DNA from: Streptomyces sp. NBC_00576
GTDB taxonomy: Bacteria; Actinomycetota; Actinomycetes; Streptomycetales; Streptomycetaceae
Assembly: GCF_036345175.1 (NCBI RefSeq)
Contig: NZ_CP107780.1
Coordinates: 1,116,001 to 1,180,000, forward strand
Direction: 5' to 3'
DNA: 64,000 bases
The translations under genes were made by a program, and so were the position numbers. A model generated the notes under the pieces. That model was not told the DNA's origin, searched no databases, and was given only the letters and a program-made list of their open reading frames with translations. Positions within the stretch are counted from its first letter, which is position 1. Each line of letters opens with the position of its first letter. Positions 1-9,016 of the stretch are shown here, piece by piece.

Positions 1-2
1 CG

Positions 3-1292
3 GTCCCCCGTCTGGTCGCCCGGGTCGGCTTCCGGCAGGCACCGAGCGTGTTCCAACTCCACTACTCCGACCGCTTCTTCGCCGTCTGGTCCTGGACAGG
101 CTGTGCGGTGTCGGTGGCGCTGCTCGCCGGGCTGGACTCGCAACTCCCGCTCTGGGCAGGCATGTTGCTGTGGCTGCTGCCGTGGGCCATGTATCTGTCG
201 ATCGTCAACGTCGGCCAGACCTGGTACAGCTTCGGCTGGGAGTCACTGCTTCTGGAGGTCGGCTTCCTCGCCGTCTTCCTGGGCAACGACGAGGTCGCGC
301 CGCCGGTCGTGGTGCTGTTCCTGCTGCGCTGGATCCTGTTCCGCGTCGAGTTCGGCGCCGGTCTGATCAAGATGCGTGGCGACGCCTGCTGGCGGAAACT
401 GACCTGCCTCGACTTCCACCACGAGACCCAGCCGATGCCCGGCCCGCTGAGCTGGTACTTCCACCATCTCCCCAGGCCCGTGCACCGGATCGAGACGGCC
501 GCCAACCACTTCACCCAACTCGCCGTGCCCGTCCTGCTGTTCACCCCGCAGCCGGTGGCGACGGCCGCCGCGTCCCTGATGATCGTCACCCAGCTGTGGC
601 TGGTTCTGTCGGGCAACTTCGCCTGGCTGAACTGGATCACCATCGTGCTGGCACTGTCGGCGGTGCGCCTCCCGGACACGGCGCCGACGCCTGCCCCGGA
701 CACTCCGCTCTGGTACGAGATCGTGGTGCTGGCCGTCGCCACGGCACTGATGACCCTCAGCTACCGCCCGGTCCGCAACATGATCTCGCGCCGCCAGGTG
801 ATGAACCGCTCCTTCGACCCGCTCCATCTGGTCAACACCTACGGCGCCTTCGGCAGCGTCAGCCGTATCCGGTACGAGGTGGTCGTCGAGGGCACGGACG
901 ACGACCTGCCGCGCGAGGACTCCGACTGGCGGGAGTACGAGTTCAAGGGCAAACCTGGTGAACCAGGGCGCTGGCCACGCCAGTTCGCGCCCTACCATCT
1001 GAGGCTCGACTGGATGATGTGGTTCGCCGCGCTGTCGCCCGCGTACGCCGGTCCGTGGTTCGGCGCGATGGTCGAACGGCTCCTCGAGAACGACCACGAC
1101 ACACTCCGGCTGCTGCACCGCTCCCCGTTCCCGCCGGACACGCCCCCGCGCTACGTCCGCGCCCGCCTCTTCCGCTACCGGTACACGACGTGGCGTGAGC
1201 GGCGGGCCAAGGGTGCGTGCTGGGAGCGGGTGTACGTACGGGAGTTCATGCCGCCGACGCGGCTCGCCCTCGGGTCGGCTCAGAGGCCGTAG
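3..1292 (+). CDS. Lipase maturation factor family protein, 5' truncated by window edge
   Basis: The open frame enters from the left edge and no start is needed inside the window, so the gene begins upstream; about 430 C-terminal residues are visible. Early residues contain HYSDR, typical of the LMF1-like family, followed by several hydrophobic membrane segments (WAGMLLWLLPWAM, VVVLFLLRWILF, two more around residues 185-250), the family's FGAGLIKMRGD stretch, and a soluble C-terminal half with FGSVSRIRYEVVVEG and PWFGAMVERLL. The eukaryotic relative folds lipases in the ER; the bacterial role is unknown, presumably membrane-associated protein maturation. Its last 13 bases overlap the end of the small minus-strand remnant at 1280-1387, so the two are convergent. 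Confidence 0.88.
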   Translation, partial: VPRLVARVGFRQAPSVFQLHYSDRFFAVWSWTGCAVSVALLAGLDSQLPLWAGMLLWLLPWAMYLSIVNVGQTWYSFGWESLLLEVGFLAVFLGNDEVAPPVVVLFLLRWILFRVEFGAGLIKMRGDACWRKLTCLDFHHETQPMPGPLSWYFHHLPRPVHRIETAANHFTQLAVPVLLFTPQPVATAAASLMIVTQLWLVLSGNFAWLNWITIVLALSAVRLPDTAPTPAPDTPLWYEIVVLAVATALMTLSYRPVRNMISRRQVMNRSFDPLHLVNTYGAFGSVSRIRYEVVVEGTDDDLPREDSDWREYEFKGKPGEPGRWPRQFAPYHLRLDWMMWFAALSPAYAGPWFGAMVERLLENDHDTLRLLHRSPFPPDTPPRYVRARLFRYRYTTWRERRAKGACWERVYVREFMPPTRLALGSAQRP

Positions 1293-1387
1293 ACGTGGGT
1301 CGCGGTGCCGGTGAAGACCTCCTCGCGTTCGCCCGTGCCGAGGGAGGCGGTCAACTCCCAGACCTTGGTGTGCAGAGCCACTCTCAT
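1280..1387 (-). pseudogene. Remnant of L-rhamnose/L-fucose mutarotase (internally deleted)
   Basis: A 35-residue frame begins MRVALHTKV, which is how L-rhamnose/L-fucose mutarotases of actinomycetes start, then jumps straight to WEL, which is how these roughly 105-residue enzymes end; the middle, with the catalytic residues, is missing. The start codon overlaps the stop of the aldo/keto reductase as ATGA, so the original translational coupling survives. The 23 residues after WEL are probably non-native read-through. The identification rests on remembered family ends and is an inference. Confidence 0.55.
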
Positions 1388-2409
1388 GACGGCTCCTCGG
1401 TGGACAGCAGACCGGTGTCCCTGAGTTCCTGCCAGAAGGCCTCGGGCACGGACACGGCGAACTGCTCGGCGCAGTCCCGCACTTCGGCCGCCGAACGGGT
1501 GCCGACGAGAACGCCGGCGACGGCCGGGTGGGCCGCGCAGAAGGCGAGCGCGGCTGCCCGCAGGGTGATGCCGTGACGTTCGGCGACGGACTTCATACGC
1601 AGGGCGCGGTCCAGCAACTCGCCCGACGCCGCCGCATAGTTGTAGGTCGCTCCGGGCCTCGGGTCCGCCAGCAGCCCGGAGTTGAAGGCGCCGCCGATCA
1701 CGACGGACGTACCGCGTTCGACGGCGGCCGGCAGCAGTTCGCTGAGCGCGCTCTGGTCGAGGAGCGTGTAGCGGCCGGCGCACAGGACCACGTCGACGTC
1801 CGTGTCCCGGACGAAGCGGGTGAGCATCTCCGCCTGGTTCATGCCCGCGCCGATCGCACGGACGACGCCTTCGGAGCGGAGTTCCTCCAACGCCGGACAG
1901 GCCTCGCGGAACGCGTCCTCGGCGTGGTCGTCGGGATCGTGGAGGTAGACGACGTCGACGTGGTCGAGGCCGAGCCGCTCCAGGCTCGCCTCCAGCGTCC
2001 GGCGCACGCCGTCGGCGCTGAAGTCCCAGACCCGGTGGTGGGTGGCGGGGACCGCGAAGCCGTTGGCGAGGTCGTCGCCGGCCGGGGCATCGGCGGGCTC
2101 CAGGCGGCGGCCGACCTTCGTGGAGATCGTGTACGCCGAGCGCGGATGCTCGCGCAGGGCCGCGCCGAGGCGGCGTTCGGAGAGGCCGATGCCGTAGTGC
2201 GGCGCGGTGTCGAAGTAGCGGATGCCCGCGTCCCAGGCGGCGGACACCGCGTCGTGCGCCTGTTCCTCGGTGACCTCGGTGAAGAGGTTGCCGATGGCGG
2301 CGGCACCGAAGCCCAGGCCGGTGACCTCGACGCCACTGCGGCCGAGCGGGTGCACCGGCATGGGCACGGGTACGGGAACGCTCCCTGAGGTGTGGTTCGG
2401 CGTGTTCAC
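1384..2409 (-). CDS. Aldo/keto reductase, probable L-fucose dehydrogenase
   Basis: A 341-residue AKR-fold protein. LGFGAAAIGNLF opens the barrel, DAGIRYFDTAPHYG carries the catalytic Asp and Tyr, the Lys follows in TISTKVGRR, and the active-site His lies in DVVYLHDPDD. The C-terminal part shows VLVGTRSAAEV, the AKR cofactor-binding segment. The closest functional group I recognise is the L-fucose/D-threo-aldose 1-dehydrogenase subgroup, oxidising L-fucose to its lactone with NAD(P). The GTG start at 2409 overlaps the stop of the upstream SDR by 4 bases; an alternative start is the in-frame ATG 48 bases later. Context (SDR, dehydratase and mutarotase remnants, fucosidase) supports fucose catabolism. 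Confidence 0.85.
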   Translation of the reverse strand: MNTPNHTSGSVPVPVPMPVHPLGRSGVEVTGLGFGAAAIGNLFTEVTEEQAHDAVSAAWDAGIRYFDTAPHYGIGLSERRLGAALREHPRSAYTISTKVGRRLEPADAPAGDDLANGFAVPATHHRVWDFSADGVRRTLEASLERLGLDHVDVVYLHDPDDHAEDAFREACPALEELRSEGVVRAIGAGMNQAEMLTRFVRDTDVDVVLCAGRYTLLDQSALSELLPAAVERGTSVVIGGAFNSGLLADPRPGATYNYAAASGELLDRALRMKSVAERHGITLRAAALAFCAAHPAVAGVLVGTRSAAEVRDCAEQFAVSVPEAFWQELRDTGLLSTEEPS

Positions 2410-3161
2410 TTGGCCGCCGGACGCAGTCGCAGGCCCTGCATACCGCCGTCGACGGCGAGTGAGGTGCCGGTGGTGGCGCCGGAGAGGGGGCTCGCCAAGT
2501 AGGCGATGGCGCCTGCGACTTCGGCGGTCGAGACCAGGCGGCCGGTGGGCTGGCGGGCTTCCAGCGCGGCGCGTTCGGCGGCCGGGTCGGGGGCGGCGTC
2601 GAGGAGGTGGCCGACCCATGGGGTGTCGACGGTGCCCGGGTTGACGCAGTTCACGCGGACGCCCTCGCGGACGTGGTCGGCGGCCATGGCGAGGGTCAGT
2701 GAGTACACGGCGCCCTTGGTCGCGCTGTACAGGGCGCGTTGCGGCAGTCCGGCCGTGGCCACGATCGAGCAGGTGTTCACGATGGCGGCGTGCGCCGAGT
2801 TCCGCAGGTGCGGCAGCGCGGCGCGGGCGACGCGGACCATGCCGAGCACGTTGACGTCGAAGACGCGGTGCCACTGCTCGTCGTCGTTGTCCTCGACGGT
2901 GCCCTGGGCACCGATGCCGGCGTTGTTGACGACGATGTCGAGGCCGCCGAGGTCGGCCACGACGGCGGCCACCACTTCCCTTACGGACGGGTCGTCGGTG
3001 ACGTCGGCCCGGTATCCGAGCAACGGCTTCTCGACCGACGACGGGTCCAGGTCGAGGACGGCGACCTGTGCGCCGCGCGCCGCCAGCAGTTCCGCGGTGG
3101 TCCGGCCGATGCCGGACGCGCCGCCTGTGACCAGCGCCTTGAGACCCTCGAAGTCGGTCAT
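2406..3161 (-). CDS. SDR family oxidoreductase, probable 2-keto-3-deoxy-L-fuconate dehydrogenase
   Basis: A classical 251-residue short-chain dehydrogenase. TGGASGIG (about residues 11-18) binds the NAD(P) pyrophosphate, DVTDD and NNAG (about 80-84) follow, and the catalytic Ser-Tyr-Lys set appears as NTCSIVATAG and YSATK. NPGTVDTPWV is the usual PG motif, and a terminal VDGGMQ closes the fold. ATGA-type overlaps at both ends tie it into an operon with the aldo/keto reductase downstream and a truncated L-fuconate dehydratase upstream. In actinomycete fucose operons this SDR oxidises 2-keto-3-deoxy-L-fuconate; the substrate here is inferred from context. Confidence 0.88.
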   Translation of the reverse strand: MTDFEGLKALVTGGASGIGRTTAELLAARGAQVAVLDLDPSSVEKPLLGYRADVTDDPSVREVVAAVVADLGGLDIVVNNAGIGAQGTVEDNDDEQWHRVFDVNVLGMVRVARAALPHLRNSAHAAIVNTCSIVATAGLPQRALYSATKGAVYSLTLAMAADHVREGVRVNCVNPGTVDTPWVGHLLDAAPDPAAERAALEARQPTGRLVSTAEVAGAIAYLASPLSGATTGTSLAVDGGMQGLRLRPAAK

Positions 3162-3352
3162 GCGGCCTGCCCTTCTTCCTTCGCCAGGTCGGCGGCCCAG
3201 AAGCTGCCGCCGCGAAACGTGTACTCCGCGACGGGCTCCGGCCGCATGGTCGCGGAGAAGCCCGGCGCGGTCGGTGCCTGGTAATGACCTTGCCTGATCA
3301 CCACGGGGTCGAGGAAGTAGCCGTGCAGACGATCGGCGTACTCGATGAACGC
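3158..3352 (-). pseudogene. C-terminal remnant of L-fuconate dehydratase (enolase superfamily)
   Basis: About 64 codons match the extreme C-terminus of L-fuconate dehydratases: IEYADRLHGYFLDPV, then YQAPTAPGFSATMRPEPVA and a closing Phe-rich tail. The catalytic barrel (roughly 370 residues) is absent: homology stops abruptly about 45 bases after the alpha-L-fucosidase stop codon. The remnant keeps its ATGA overlap with the SDR start. A deletion appears to have removed the dehydratase body and brought the fucosidase next to the operon. It may still serve as a translated leader for the SDR. Confidence 0.75.
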
Positions 3353-3393
3353 CGCACCCCCGCCCACGGCTGCGTACGCCGCTCCCTGACCTG

Positions 3394-4947
3394 TCAGCCC
3401 ACCGCCGACCGGTACAGCCCGAACTCCGCGATCCGCGCCTCCGCCCGCGCCCGTGTCACCCGCACCCGCCACCGCCGCGCCCGGACAGGTGCCGCCAGCA
3501 GCAGAATCCGGCTCGCGCCGACCGTGCCCGCCCCCGCGACGCGGGTCCAGCGGCCGCCCACGAACGCCTCGACGACGAAGGCCTCGACCTGCTGCCCGTG
3601 CCGGATGTCCTCCGCGAGCCGCACCCTGTCCACCTCGCGCTCCCTGCCGAGGTCGACGGTGACGACACCCGGAGTCCGGGTGACCTGCGCCCCCACCGTC
3701 AGGTCGGCCGGCAGTTCCCGGTCGATGCGCTCCCGGAACTCACGCAGGCGGGTGACGTCGGAGGCGGCGAGGAGGCCGTCCGTGTCCGGCGGGACGTTGA
3801 GGAGGAGGACGGCGTTGCGGCCGACCGAGCCGAAGTAGATCTCGGTCAACTGGTCGACCGACTTGGGCTGTTGGTCCGCGTGGTAGAACCAGCCGTCCCG
3901 GATCGACACATCGCACTCGGCCGGCCACCACTGGACGTAGTCGGCGACCCCACGAGCCGCGACGAGCGCGTCCCGGCCGCCCATGTCCGCCGCGTCGTAG
4001 GAGAGCGCGAAGTCGGTCCGGCCGTAGTCCTTCTCGGTGACCGGTACGACGCTCCACTCGTTCTCGCGCGCGAGCCCGCCCTCGTTGCCGACCCAGCGGA
4101 CATCGGGGCCGGAGACGGCGATCGTGGCGTCCGGGGCGAGGGTGCGGACGAGCGTGTACCAGCTGTCCCAGTCGTACTTCTCGACCTTGTCCGGCGGGAT
4201 GCGCCCCTGGGCGCCGTCGAACCAGACCTCGTCGACAGGCCCGTACTCGGTGAGTACCTCGTAGAGCTGGTCGAGCATATGGGCGCCGTAGTCGGTGGCG
4301 GGGAGGGTGAACGTCGGACCGTCCGGACGGTCGTCGCCGACGACCGGGGTCGGGATGGTGTGCTCGGTGCGCGCGCTGCCGTTGGCGTAGACGCCGTGTA
4401 GGTACTGGTTCTCGTCGGCCGGGGAGATGTACACGCCGACCTTCAGCCCGTGCCGCCGCATGGAGTCGGCGAACGAACGCAGCACATCGCCGTGCCCGCC
4501 GCGCCAACTGCTCGACGCCACCGAGTGGTTGGTGTACCGGGAGGGGTAGAGGACGAAGCCGTCGTGGTGCTTGACGGTGAGGATGGCGAGCTTGAAGCCG
4601 CCGTCACGCAGGGCTCGGGCCCACTGGTCGGTGTCGAGGCCGGTCGGCTGGAAGACGTCCGGATCTTCGTCGCCTGTGCCCCATTCGAGGCCGGTGAAGG
4701 TGTTGACGCCGAAGTGCAGGAACGCGGTCCTCTCCAGCCGCTGCCAGGCGATCTGCCGTGCGGTGGGCCGGACTTGGGCGGCCTTGCTGACGAGGACCTC
4801 GGCGGAGTCGGTTGGGCTGACGGGGATACGGAAGGCCGGTTCCTCCGCGGCCCGAGCCGGGGCCGGTGCGGCCAGGGCCAGTGACGTGCCCCTGGTGGCT
4901 ACGAGTGCGGCGGCTGCCGTGACGAAGAGACGTCTGGAGACTGTCAT
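3394..4947 (-). CDS. Secreted alpha-L-fucosidase, GH29
   Basis: A 517-residue exported glycosidase that removes terminal L-fucose from glycans. The N-terminus has a twin-arginine signal (SRRLF at 4-8, Ala-rich core, AxA-like cleavage near 30-34). The GH29 barrel shows LHFGVNTFTG, the KHHDGF motif (about 126-131) and VDEVWFDGAQG, whose Asp at about 244 is the expected nucleophile. A C-terminal beta-sandwich, about 410-517, resembles a discoidin-type carbohydrate-binding module. GAGGAG lies about 9 bases before the ATG. It sits 19 bases downstream of the GH20 gene, so the two are probably co-transcribed and liberate fucose for the downstream dehydrogenases. Confidence 0.92.
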   Translation of the reverse strand: MTVSRRLFVTAAAALVATRGTSLALAAPAPARAAEEPAFRIPVSPTDSAEVLVSKAAQVRPTARQIAWQRLERTAFLHFGVNTFTGLEWGTGDEDPDVFQPTGLDTDQWARALRDGGFKLAILTVKHHDGFVLYPSRYTNHSVASSSWRGGHGDVLRSFADSMRRHGLKVGVYISPADENQYLHGVYANGSARTEHTIPTPVVGDDRPDGPTFTLPATDYGAHMLDQLYEVLTEYGPVDEVWFDGAQGRIPPDKVEKYDWDSWYTLVRTLAPDATIAVSGPDVRWVGNEGGLARENEWSVVPVTEKDYGRTDFALSYDAADMGGRDALVAARGVADYVQWWPAECDVSIRDGWFYHADQQPKSVDQLTEIYFGSVGRNAVLLLNVPPDTDGLLAASDVTRLREFRERIDRELPADLTVGAQVTRTPGVVTVDLGREREVDRVRLAEDIRHGQQVEAFVVEAFVGGRWTRVAGAGTVGASRILLLAAPVRARRWRVRVTRARAEARIAEFGLYRSAVG

Positions 4948-4966
4948 GGGGAACGGACTCCTCGGG

Positions 4967-6814
4967 TCAGTGGACGGTGGTCAAGTGCCAGACTGCGGAC
5001 GGGCGTTGGTCCGGCGGGTACTGCACGAGGCGACCGTCGTCGGTCACGTGCACCGCCATCCGTGTGATCGCGTTGACGAGCCGGTAGCCCTCTGCGGACT
5101 GCTCCAACTCCCAGCGCTGCAAGGTGTTCGCGGCGTCGCAGGTCTGCGGGGTGAGCTCGACGCCGGGCTGGAGCGGGGTGTTGAGCGTGAGCTTTCCGCC
5201 GCGCACCTCCAGGCAGCCGTTCCCGGTCCGCAGGGTGACGTATCCGTCGGGGGTGCGCCGCACCTCGGCGGTGAGAGATGCGGCGCCCGCCCGCAAGGTG
5301 TACGTCCCGTCCGCGACCGGCACCCGGGTCAGGTCCTGTCGGCCGGGTGCGTGCCCGACGGCCGTACCCCGAGCGGTGAACTGGGCATATGTGGCGTCGG
5401 GATGCGGATCGCCCCAGGTGGCCTGCGCGACATGGCGCAGCGCGGGGTCGGTGTCGACGGCGACCTCGTTCTCGGTCTCGCCGCGCCCGTTGTCCGGCCA
5501 GAGGCTGATCTTCGCCCCGGTGATGCCCCGGCTGGAGGCGAGCTTCTCGCCCTCGAAGCTGCGCGGATCCCAACTCTGGTCGTACAGGCCCTTGGTGTCG
5601 GTGTGGAATCCGCCCCGGACTAGGTACAGCGCATAGGCCGCGTTCATCAACGGGTACCCCTGGGCGAGGAGTTGGCTCGGTTTCACGGCCACGTTCAGCC
5701 AGTGCTCGACCGTGGTGCCCTCGGTCACCGGCACGGTGTTGGCGCCGGTGAGCCCGTCGTTCCAGATGCGCAGCTTTTTACCCTTGGCGGCCAGGTAGGT
5801 CCGGACGCGGTTGACGAAGTCGATGAAGGCGTCCTGGGGTGTGGCGTTCGCCCCGTACTTCTCCCGGGCGTAGCGCAGGATCTGCGGGTACTTGGCGAAG
5901 TCGGAGCCGAGCATGTACTCGTCGGCGCCCATGTGCCAGGAGCCGCCGGTGAACACCTGCGCGTACTCGTCGATCAGGCTCGTGTAGTAGTCGAAGGCGG
6001 CCGGCTGGGTGATGTCGAGCCTGCTGGGCTGCTTGTTGCCGTCGGAGTCGGTGAGTTGCAGATCCGGGCGGTTCTCGATCCAGGGGTCCATGTGGCCCGG
6101 GGAGTTGATCTCCGGAACGATCTCGACGTGGTATTTGTCGCCGAGGGCGACGAGCCGCCGTATCTCGTCCTTGGTGTAGTAGCCCCAGGTGTTGGCCTCG
6201 GGGTGGGTGTCGCTCTTCACCTTGAGTTCGAGGAGCAGCTGGTTGAGTTTGTTGTACGCCATGTCGCGTACGAGGTTCTCCAGCCACTGCGTCGAGATGT
6301 GGATGTAGCAGGCGCACACACCGACGCCCCGTTCCGCGTACCTGGGCACGTCGACCGTACGTCCGGCGGGGATCCGGTCGCCCTGGGCAAGGAGCTGGAG
6401 GAGAGTGCGGGTGCCGTAGAAAGCGCCGCTCTCGGTTGCGCCGGTCACCGACAGCCGTGCGCCCGCCCGAAGTTCGTACCCTTCGGCGCCGAGTGCGGTC
6501 CGCGTCGGGGCGACGTCGATAACGATGTCACCGGCCCGCGCGCCGCCGCTCACCACGGGCACGGTGCCGCGGCCGGCCGCCCGCAGATCGTCGGCGAGGG
6601 TGTCCGCGACCCTGCGCTCGGGCGCGGAGTCGACGATCAGGCGGGCTGAGCCACCGTACTTATAACTCCCCTGTTCCGGAGCCCAGTTGGTGAGCGCGGG
6701 CACGGTGACCGGGACGCTCGCCGCCGCCGTACGCGCGAGGGCCGGAACCGGGGCGGCCAGCAGCAGGAGGGTCACCAGCGCACCCAGAAGCCGACGTCTT
6801 GGATACCTACTCAT
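4967..6814 (-). CDS. Secreted GH20 glycosidase (beta-N-acetylhexosaminidase or lacto-N-biosidase)
   Basis: A 615-residue secreted protein. The chosen ATG has GGGAG at good distance; a longer frame adds 19 residues without a better ribosome site. MSRYPRRRLLGALVTLLLL is a Sec-type signal. Residues about 45-150 form the N-terminal GH20b domain, and 160-430 the catalytic barrel with HMGADE (about 295-299), the Asp-Glu pair of the substrate-assisted mechanism. The conserved Arg region reads RGVGVCACYIHISTQWL, unusual for chitobiase-type enzymes. The tail (about 500-615) with CDAANTLQRWELE is ricin-B-like. Lacto-N-biosidases of Streptomyces and bifidobacteria are GH20 enzymes of similar size; with the adjacent fucosidase that specificity is possible but unproven. 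Confidence 0.88.
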   Translation of the reverse strand: MSRYPRRRLLGALVTLLLLAAPVPALARTAAASVPVTVPALTNWAPEQGSYKYGGSARLIVDSAPERRVADTLADDLRAAGRGTVPVVSGGARAGDIVIDVAPTRTALGAEGYELRAGARLSVTGATESGAFYGTRTLLQLLAQGDRIPAGRTVDVPRYAERGVGVCACYIHISTQWLENLVRDMAYNKLNQLLLELKVKSDTHPEANTWGYYTKDEIRRLVALGDKYHVEIVPEINSPGHMDPWIENRPDLQLTDSDGNKQPSRLDITQPAAFDYYTSLIDEYAQVFTGGSWHMGADEYMLGSDFAKYPQILRYAREKYGANATPQDAFIDFVNRVRTYLAAKGKKLRIWNDGLTGANTVPVTEGTTVEHWLNVAVKPSQLLAQGYPLMNAAYALYLVRGGFHTDTKGLYDQSWDPRSFEGEKLASSRGITGAKISLWPDNGRGETENEVAVDTDPALRHVAQATWGDPHPDATYAQFTARGTAVGHAPGRQDLTRVPVADGTYTLRAGAASLTAEVRRTPDGYVTLRTGNGCLEVRGGKLTLNTPLQPGVELTPQTCDAANTLQRWELEQSAEGYRLVNAITRMAVHVTDDGRLVQYPPDQRPSAVWHLTTVH

Positions 6815-7075
6815 CTGGAAGCTCCCATTCATCGGAGGTGTGATGATTGATCGCACCTCAGGCACTGTCAATGGGGTCTGGGATCAGGCGAATTCGGCCA
6901 GTGATCGGATGACCAGCGAGTCTGTTATGGGAACCCGATGCCCCGGCGCCAGAAAAGTCCAAGAGACACGGGCCGAATGTCCAAGCTCGACGACACTCGA
7001 CGCCCCCTGTACTCACGAGTAGCCTCATCGCCTCACGCGTAGCACGATGTGTTGCATCCACCCCGAGGAGCCCCC
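6815..7075. promoter_or_regulatory. Divergent promoter region between GH20 and amidase genes
   Basis: A 261-base gap between divergent starts. It is less GC-rich than the flanks and contains TGATGATTGATC close to the GH20 start, which looks operator-like. I could not assign a -35/-10 pair or a named regulator site, and I see no credible reading frame here. Confidence 0.4.
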
Positions 7076-8419
7076 GTGACCAGCTGGGCAGGCCGTACCG
7101 CCACCGAGATCGCCGCCGCCGTACGCGAAAAGCGCGTCACGCCCCGTGAAGTCGTGGCCGAACATCTCGCGCGCATCGAACTGCTGGACGCCCGCGTCGG
7201 GGCGTTCCGCCGGCTGCGGGCCCAGGAGGCGCTGGCCGAGGCGGACGAGGTGGCCGACCGTGCCGATCTGGCCGACCTTCCGCTCGCGGGCGTACCCATC
7301 GCGGTGAAGGACAACCTGGGGGTGCGCGGCGAGTCGACCCGGCACGGTTCCACCGCGACGCCGGACACCCCCGCCGACCACGACCACGTCACCGTGGCCC
7401 GGCTCCGCGCGGCGGGCGCGATCGTCGTCGGGGTCACCAATGTGCCCGAGCTGTGCATCTGGGGCACCACGGAGGGGCCTCTCGGCACGGCCCGCAACCC
7501 GTGGGACACCACCCGCACGGCGGGCGGTTCGTCGGGCGGCAGCGCGGCGGCCGTCGGCGCCGGGATGGTGCCGATCGCGCTGGGCAACGACGGCATGGGC
7601 TCACTGCGCATTCCCGCCGCCAACTGCGGTGTCGTCACCATCAAGCCGGGGCTCGGGGTCGTCCCGGCGGGCATCGGCAACGGCGACTGGTTCGGCATGT
7701 CGGAGAACGGTCCGCTGGCGACGACGGTCGAGGACGCCCGTCTGATGCTGTCGGTCCTCGCGGACACGGAGTTCGTACGGTCGAACGCGCACGGCGGCCG
7801 CAAGGTCGCCCTCTCCGTCCGCAGCCCCATCGCCGGCGTCACCATCAGCAGGCCGTTCACGTCCGCCGCGCGCGAGGCCGCCGCGCTGCTGGACAGTGCC
7901 GGTCACGAGGTGCGGCCCGCCGACCCGCCGTACCCGCTGTCGATCGGCGTGACCTCGTTCACGCACTGGACGGCGGGCACCGCCCGGGACGCGGAGGGCT
8001 TCGACCGGAGCGGGCTGACCCGGCGCACCCGGGTCCACGCGGCCGTCGGGCGCCGGTTCGTCGGCTACGTCGAGCGGGGACAGCACAAGGAACAGCTGCG
8101 TCGGCGCCTCGAACCGTTCTTCGCCGAGCACGACGTACTGCTCACCCCGGCACTCGCCCGGCGCTCGCCCAGCGCCGCGGCCTGGCACGAGCGGGGCTGG
8201 CTGCGCAACGTCCTCGCCAACACGAACTACTCGCCGATGACGCCCCCGTGGAACCTGACGGGCTGGCCGGCGATGGCCGTACCGTTCGGCACCCTGCCCT
8301 CGGGCGCGCCCTGCGCCGTCCAGTTGGTGGGCCGCCCGGGCTCGGAGGCCGTACTCCTCGACGTGGCCCAGCAGTTGGAGGAGCTGCACCCCTGGCAGCG
8401 GACGGCTCCACTCGCGTAG
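7076..8419 (+). CDS. Amidase signature family hydrolase
   Basis: A 447-residue cytosolic amidase of the Ser-cisSer-Lys family. The Lys is in VAVKDNLGV-like PIAVKDN (about residue 77), the Gly/Ser-rich signature is AGGSSGGSAAAVGAGMVP, and the nucleophile region reads GMGSLRIPAANCGV; usual consensus has GGSIR, so GMGSLR is a close variant. The C-terminus includes WNLTGWPAMAVP, the typical C-terminal family motif. The GTG start follows CGAGGAG by 5 bases; an upstream in-frame ATG adds nine residues and lacks a ribosome site. Substrate unknown: small amides or aryl amides are usual. It stands alone, divergent from the GH20 gene. Confidence 0.88.
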   Translation: MTSWAGRTATEIAAAVREKRVTPREVVAEHLARIELLDARVGAFRRLRAQEALAEADEVADRADLADLPLAGVPIAVKDNLGVRGESTRHGSTATPDTPADHDHVTVARLRAAGAIVVGVTNVPELCIWGTTEGPLGTARNPWDTTRTAGGSSGGSAAAVGAGMVPIALGNDGMGSLRIPAANCGVVTIKPGLGVVPAGIGNGDWFGMSENGPLATTVEDARLMLSVLADTEFVRSNAHGGRKVALSVRSPIAGVTISRPFTSAAREAAALLDSAGHEVRPADPPYPLSIGVTSFTHWTAGTARDAEGFDRSGLTRRTRVHAAVGRRFVGYVERGQHKEQLRRRLEPFFAEHDVLLTPALARRSPSAAAWHERGWLRNVLANTNYSPMTPPWNLTGWPAMAVPFGTLPSGAPCAVQLVGRPGSEAVLLDVAQQLEELHPWQRTAPLA

Positions 8420-8467
8420 CCAACTACCTGGAAGCTGCCGGAAGCTGCCTGGAACCTGGGGAGCCGG

Positions 8468-8959
8468 TCAGTCGCCGAGGGCCTTGTACATGATGTGCAG
8501 GCCCACCCGGCCGTCCCGAGGATGGTCGAACGCGTCCGGCACCGTGCCCAGGATCGTGAAGCCGAGCGAGGTCCACAGCTTGACCGCCGGGTTGGTCTCG
8601 ACGACGGCGTTGAAGACCATGCCCCGGTAACCGTGGGTCTCGGCCTCGCTCAGGACGTGTTCGGCGAGGGCGCGGCCGATACCACGGCCGCCGCAGTCGG
8701 GGGCGACCATGAAGCCGGCGTTGGCGATACGGGCGGCGGGGCCGGCGTAGTTGGGGGTGAGGAAGGCGGAGCCCACGACGGCGCCGGCGCTGTCCTCGGC
8801 GACGTACACACGCTTGGGCGGGCTCATCCACAGGGCGCGGGCCGCCGCCTCGGAGGTGTCCGGGTCCCAGGTGTAGGTCTCGGCGGCGGCGACGATGCGG
8901 TGCCAGAACGGCCAGATCCGCGACCAGTCGTCGGCCGCGGCTTCCCTGATGATCAGCAT
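8468..8959 (-). CDS. GNAT family N-acetyltransferase
   Basis: A complete 163-residue single GNAT fold. IREAAADDWSRIWPFW opens the domain, NAGFMVAPDCGGRGIGRAL carries the acetyl-CoA pyrophosphate loop (RGIGRAL matches Q/RxxGxG/A), and FNAVVETNPAVKLWTSLGF is the usual beta-6/7 region with the NxxAxxLW motif of phosphinothricin/amino-acid type transferases. Substrate unknown. It lies 57 bases downstream of the small orphan gene on the same strand, so co-transcription is possible. Confidence 0.88.
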   Translation of the reverse strand: MLIIREAAADDWSRIWPFWHRIVAAAETYTWDPDTSEAAARALWMSPPKRVYVAEDSAGAVVGSAFLTPNYAGPAARIANAGFMVAPDCGGRGIGRALAEHVLSEAETHGYRGMVFNAVVETNPAVKLWTSLGFTILGTVPDAFDHPRDGRVGLHIMYKALGD

Positions 8960-9016
8960 GGGCGCGAGTCTGGCACGCCCATGCTGACGACAGTCTCGAT
9001 GGGGCCTGTCGGTGCG

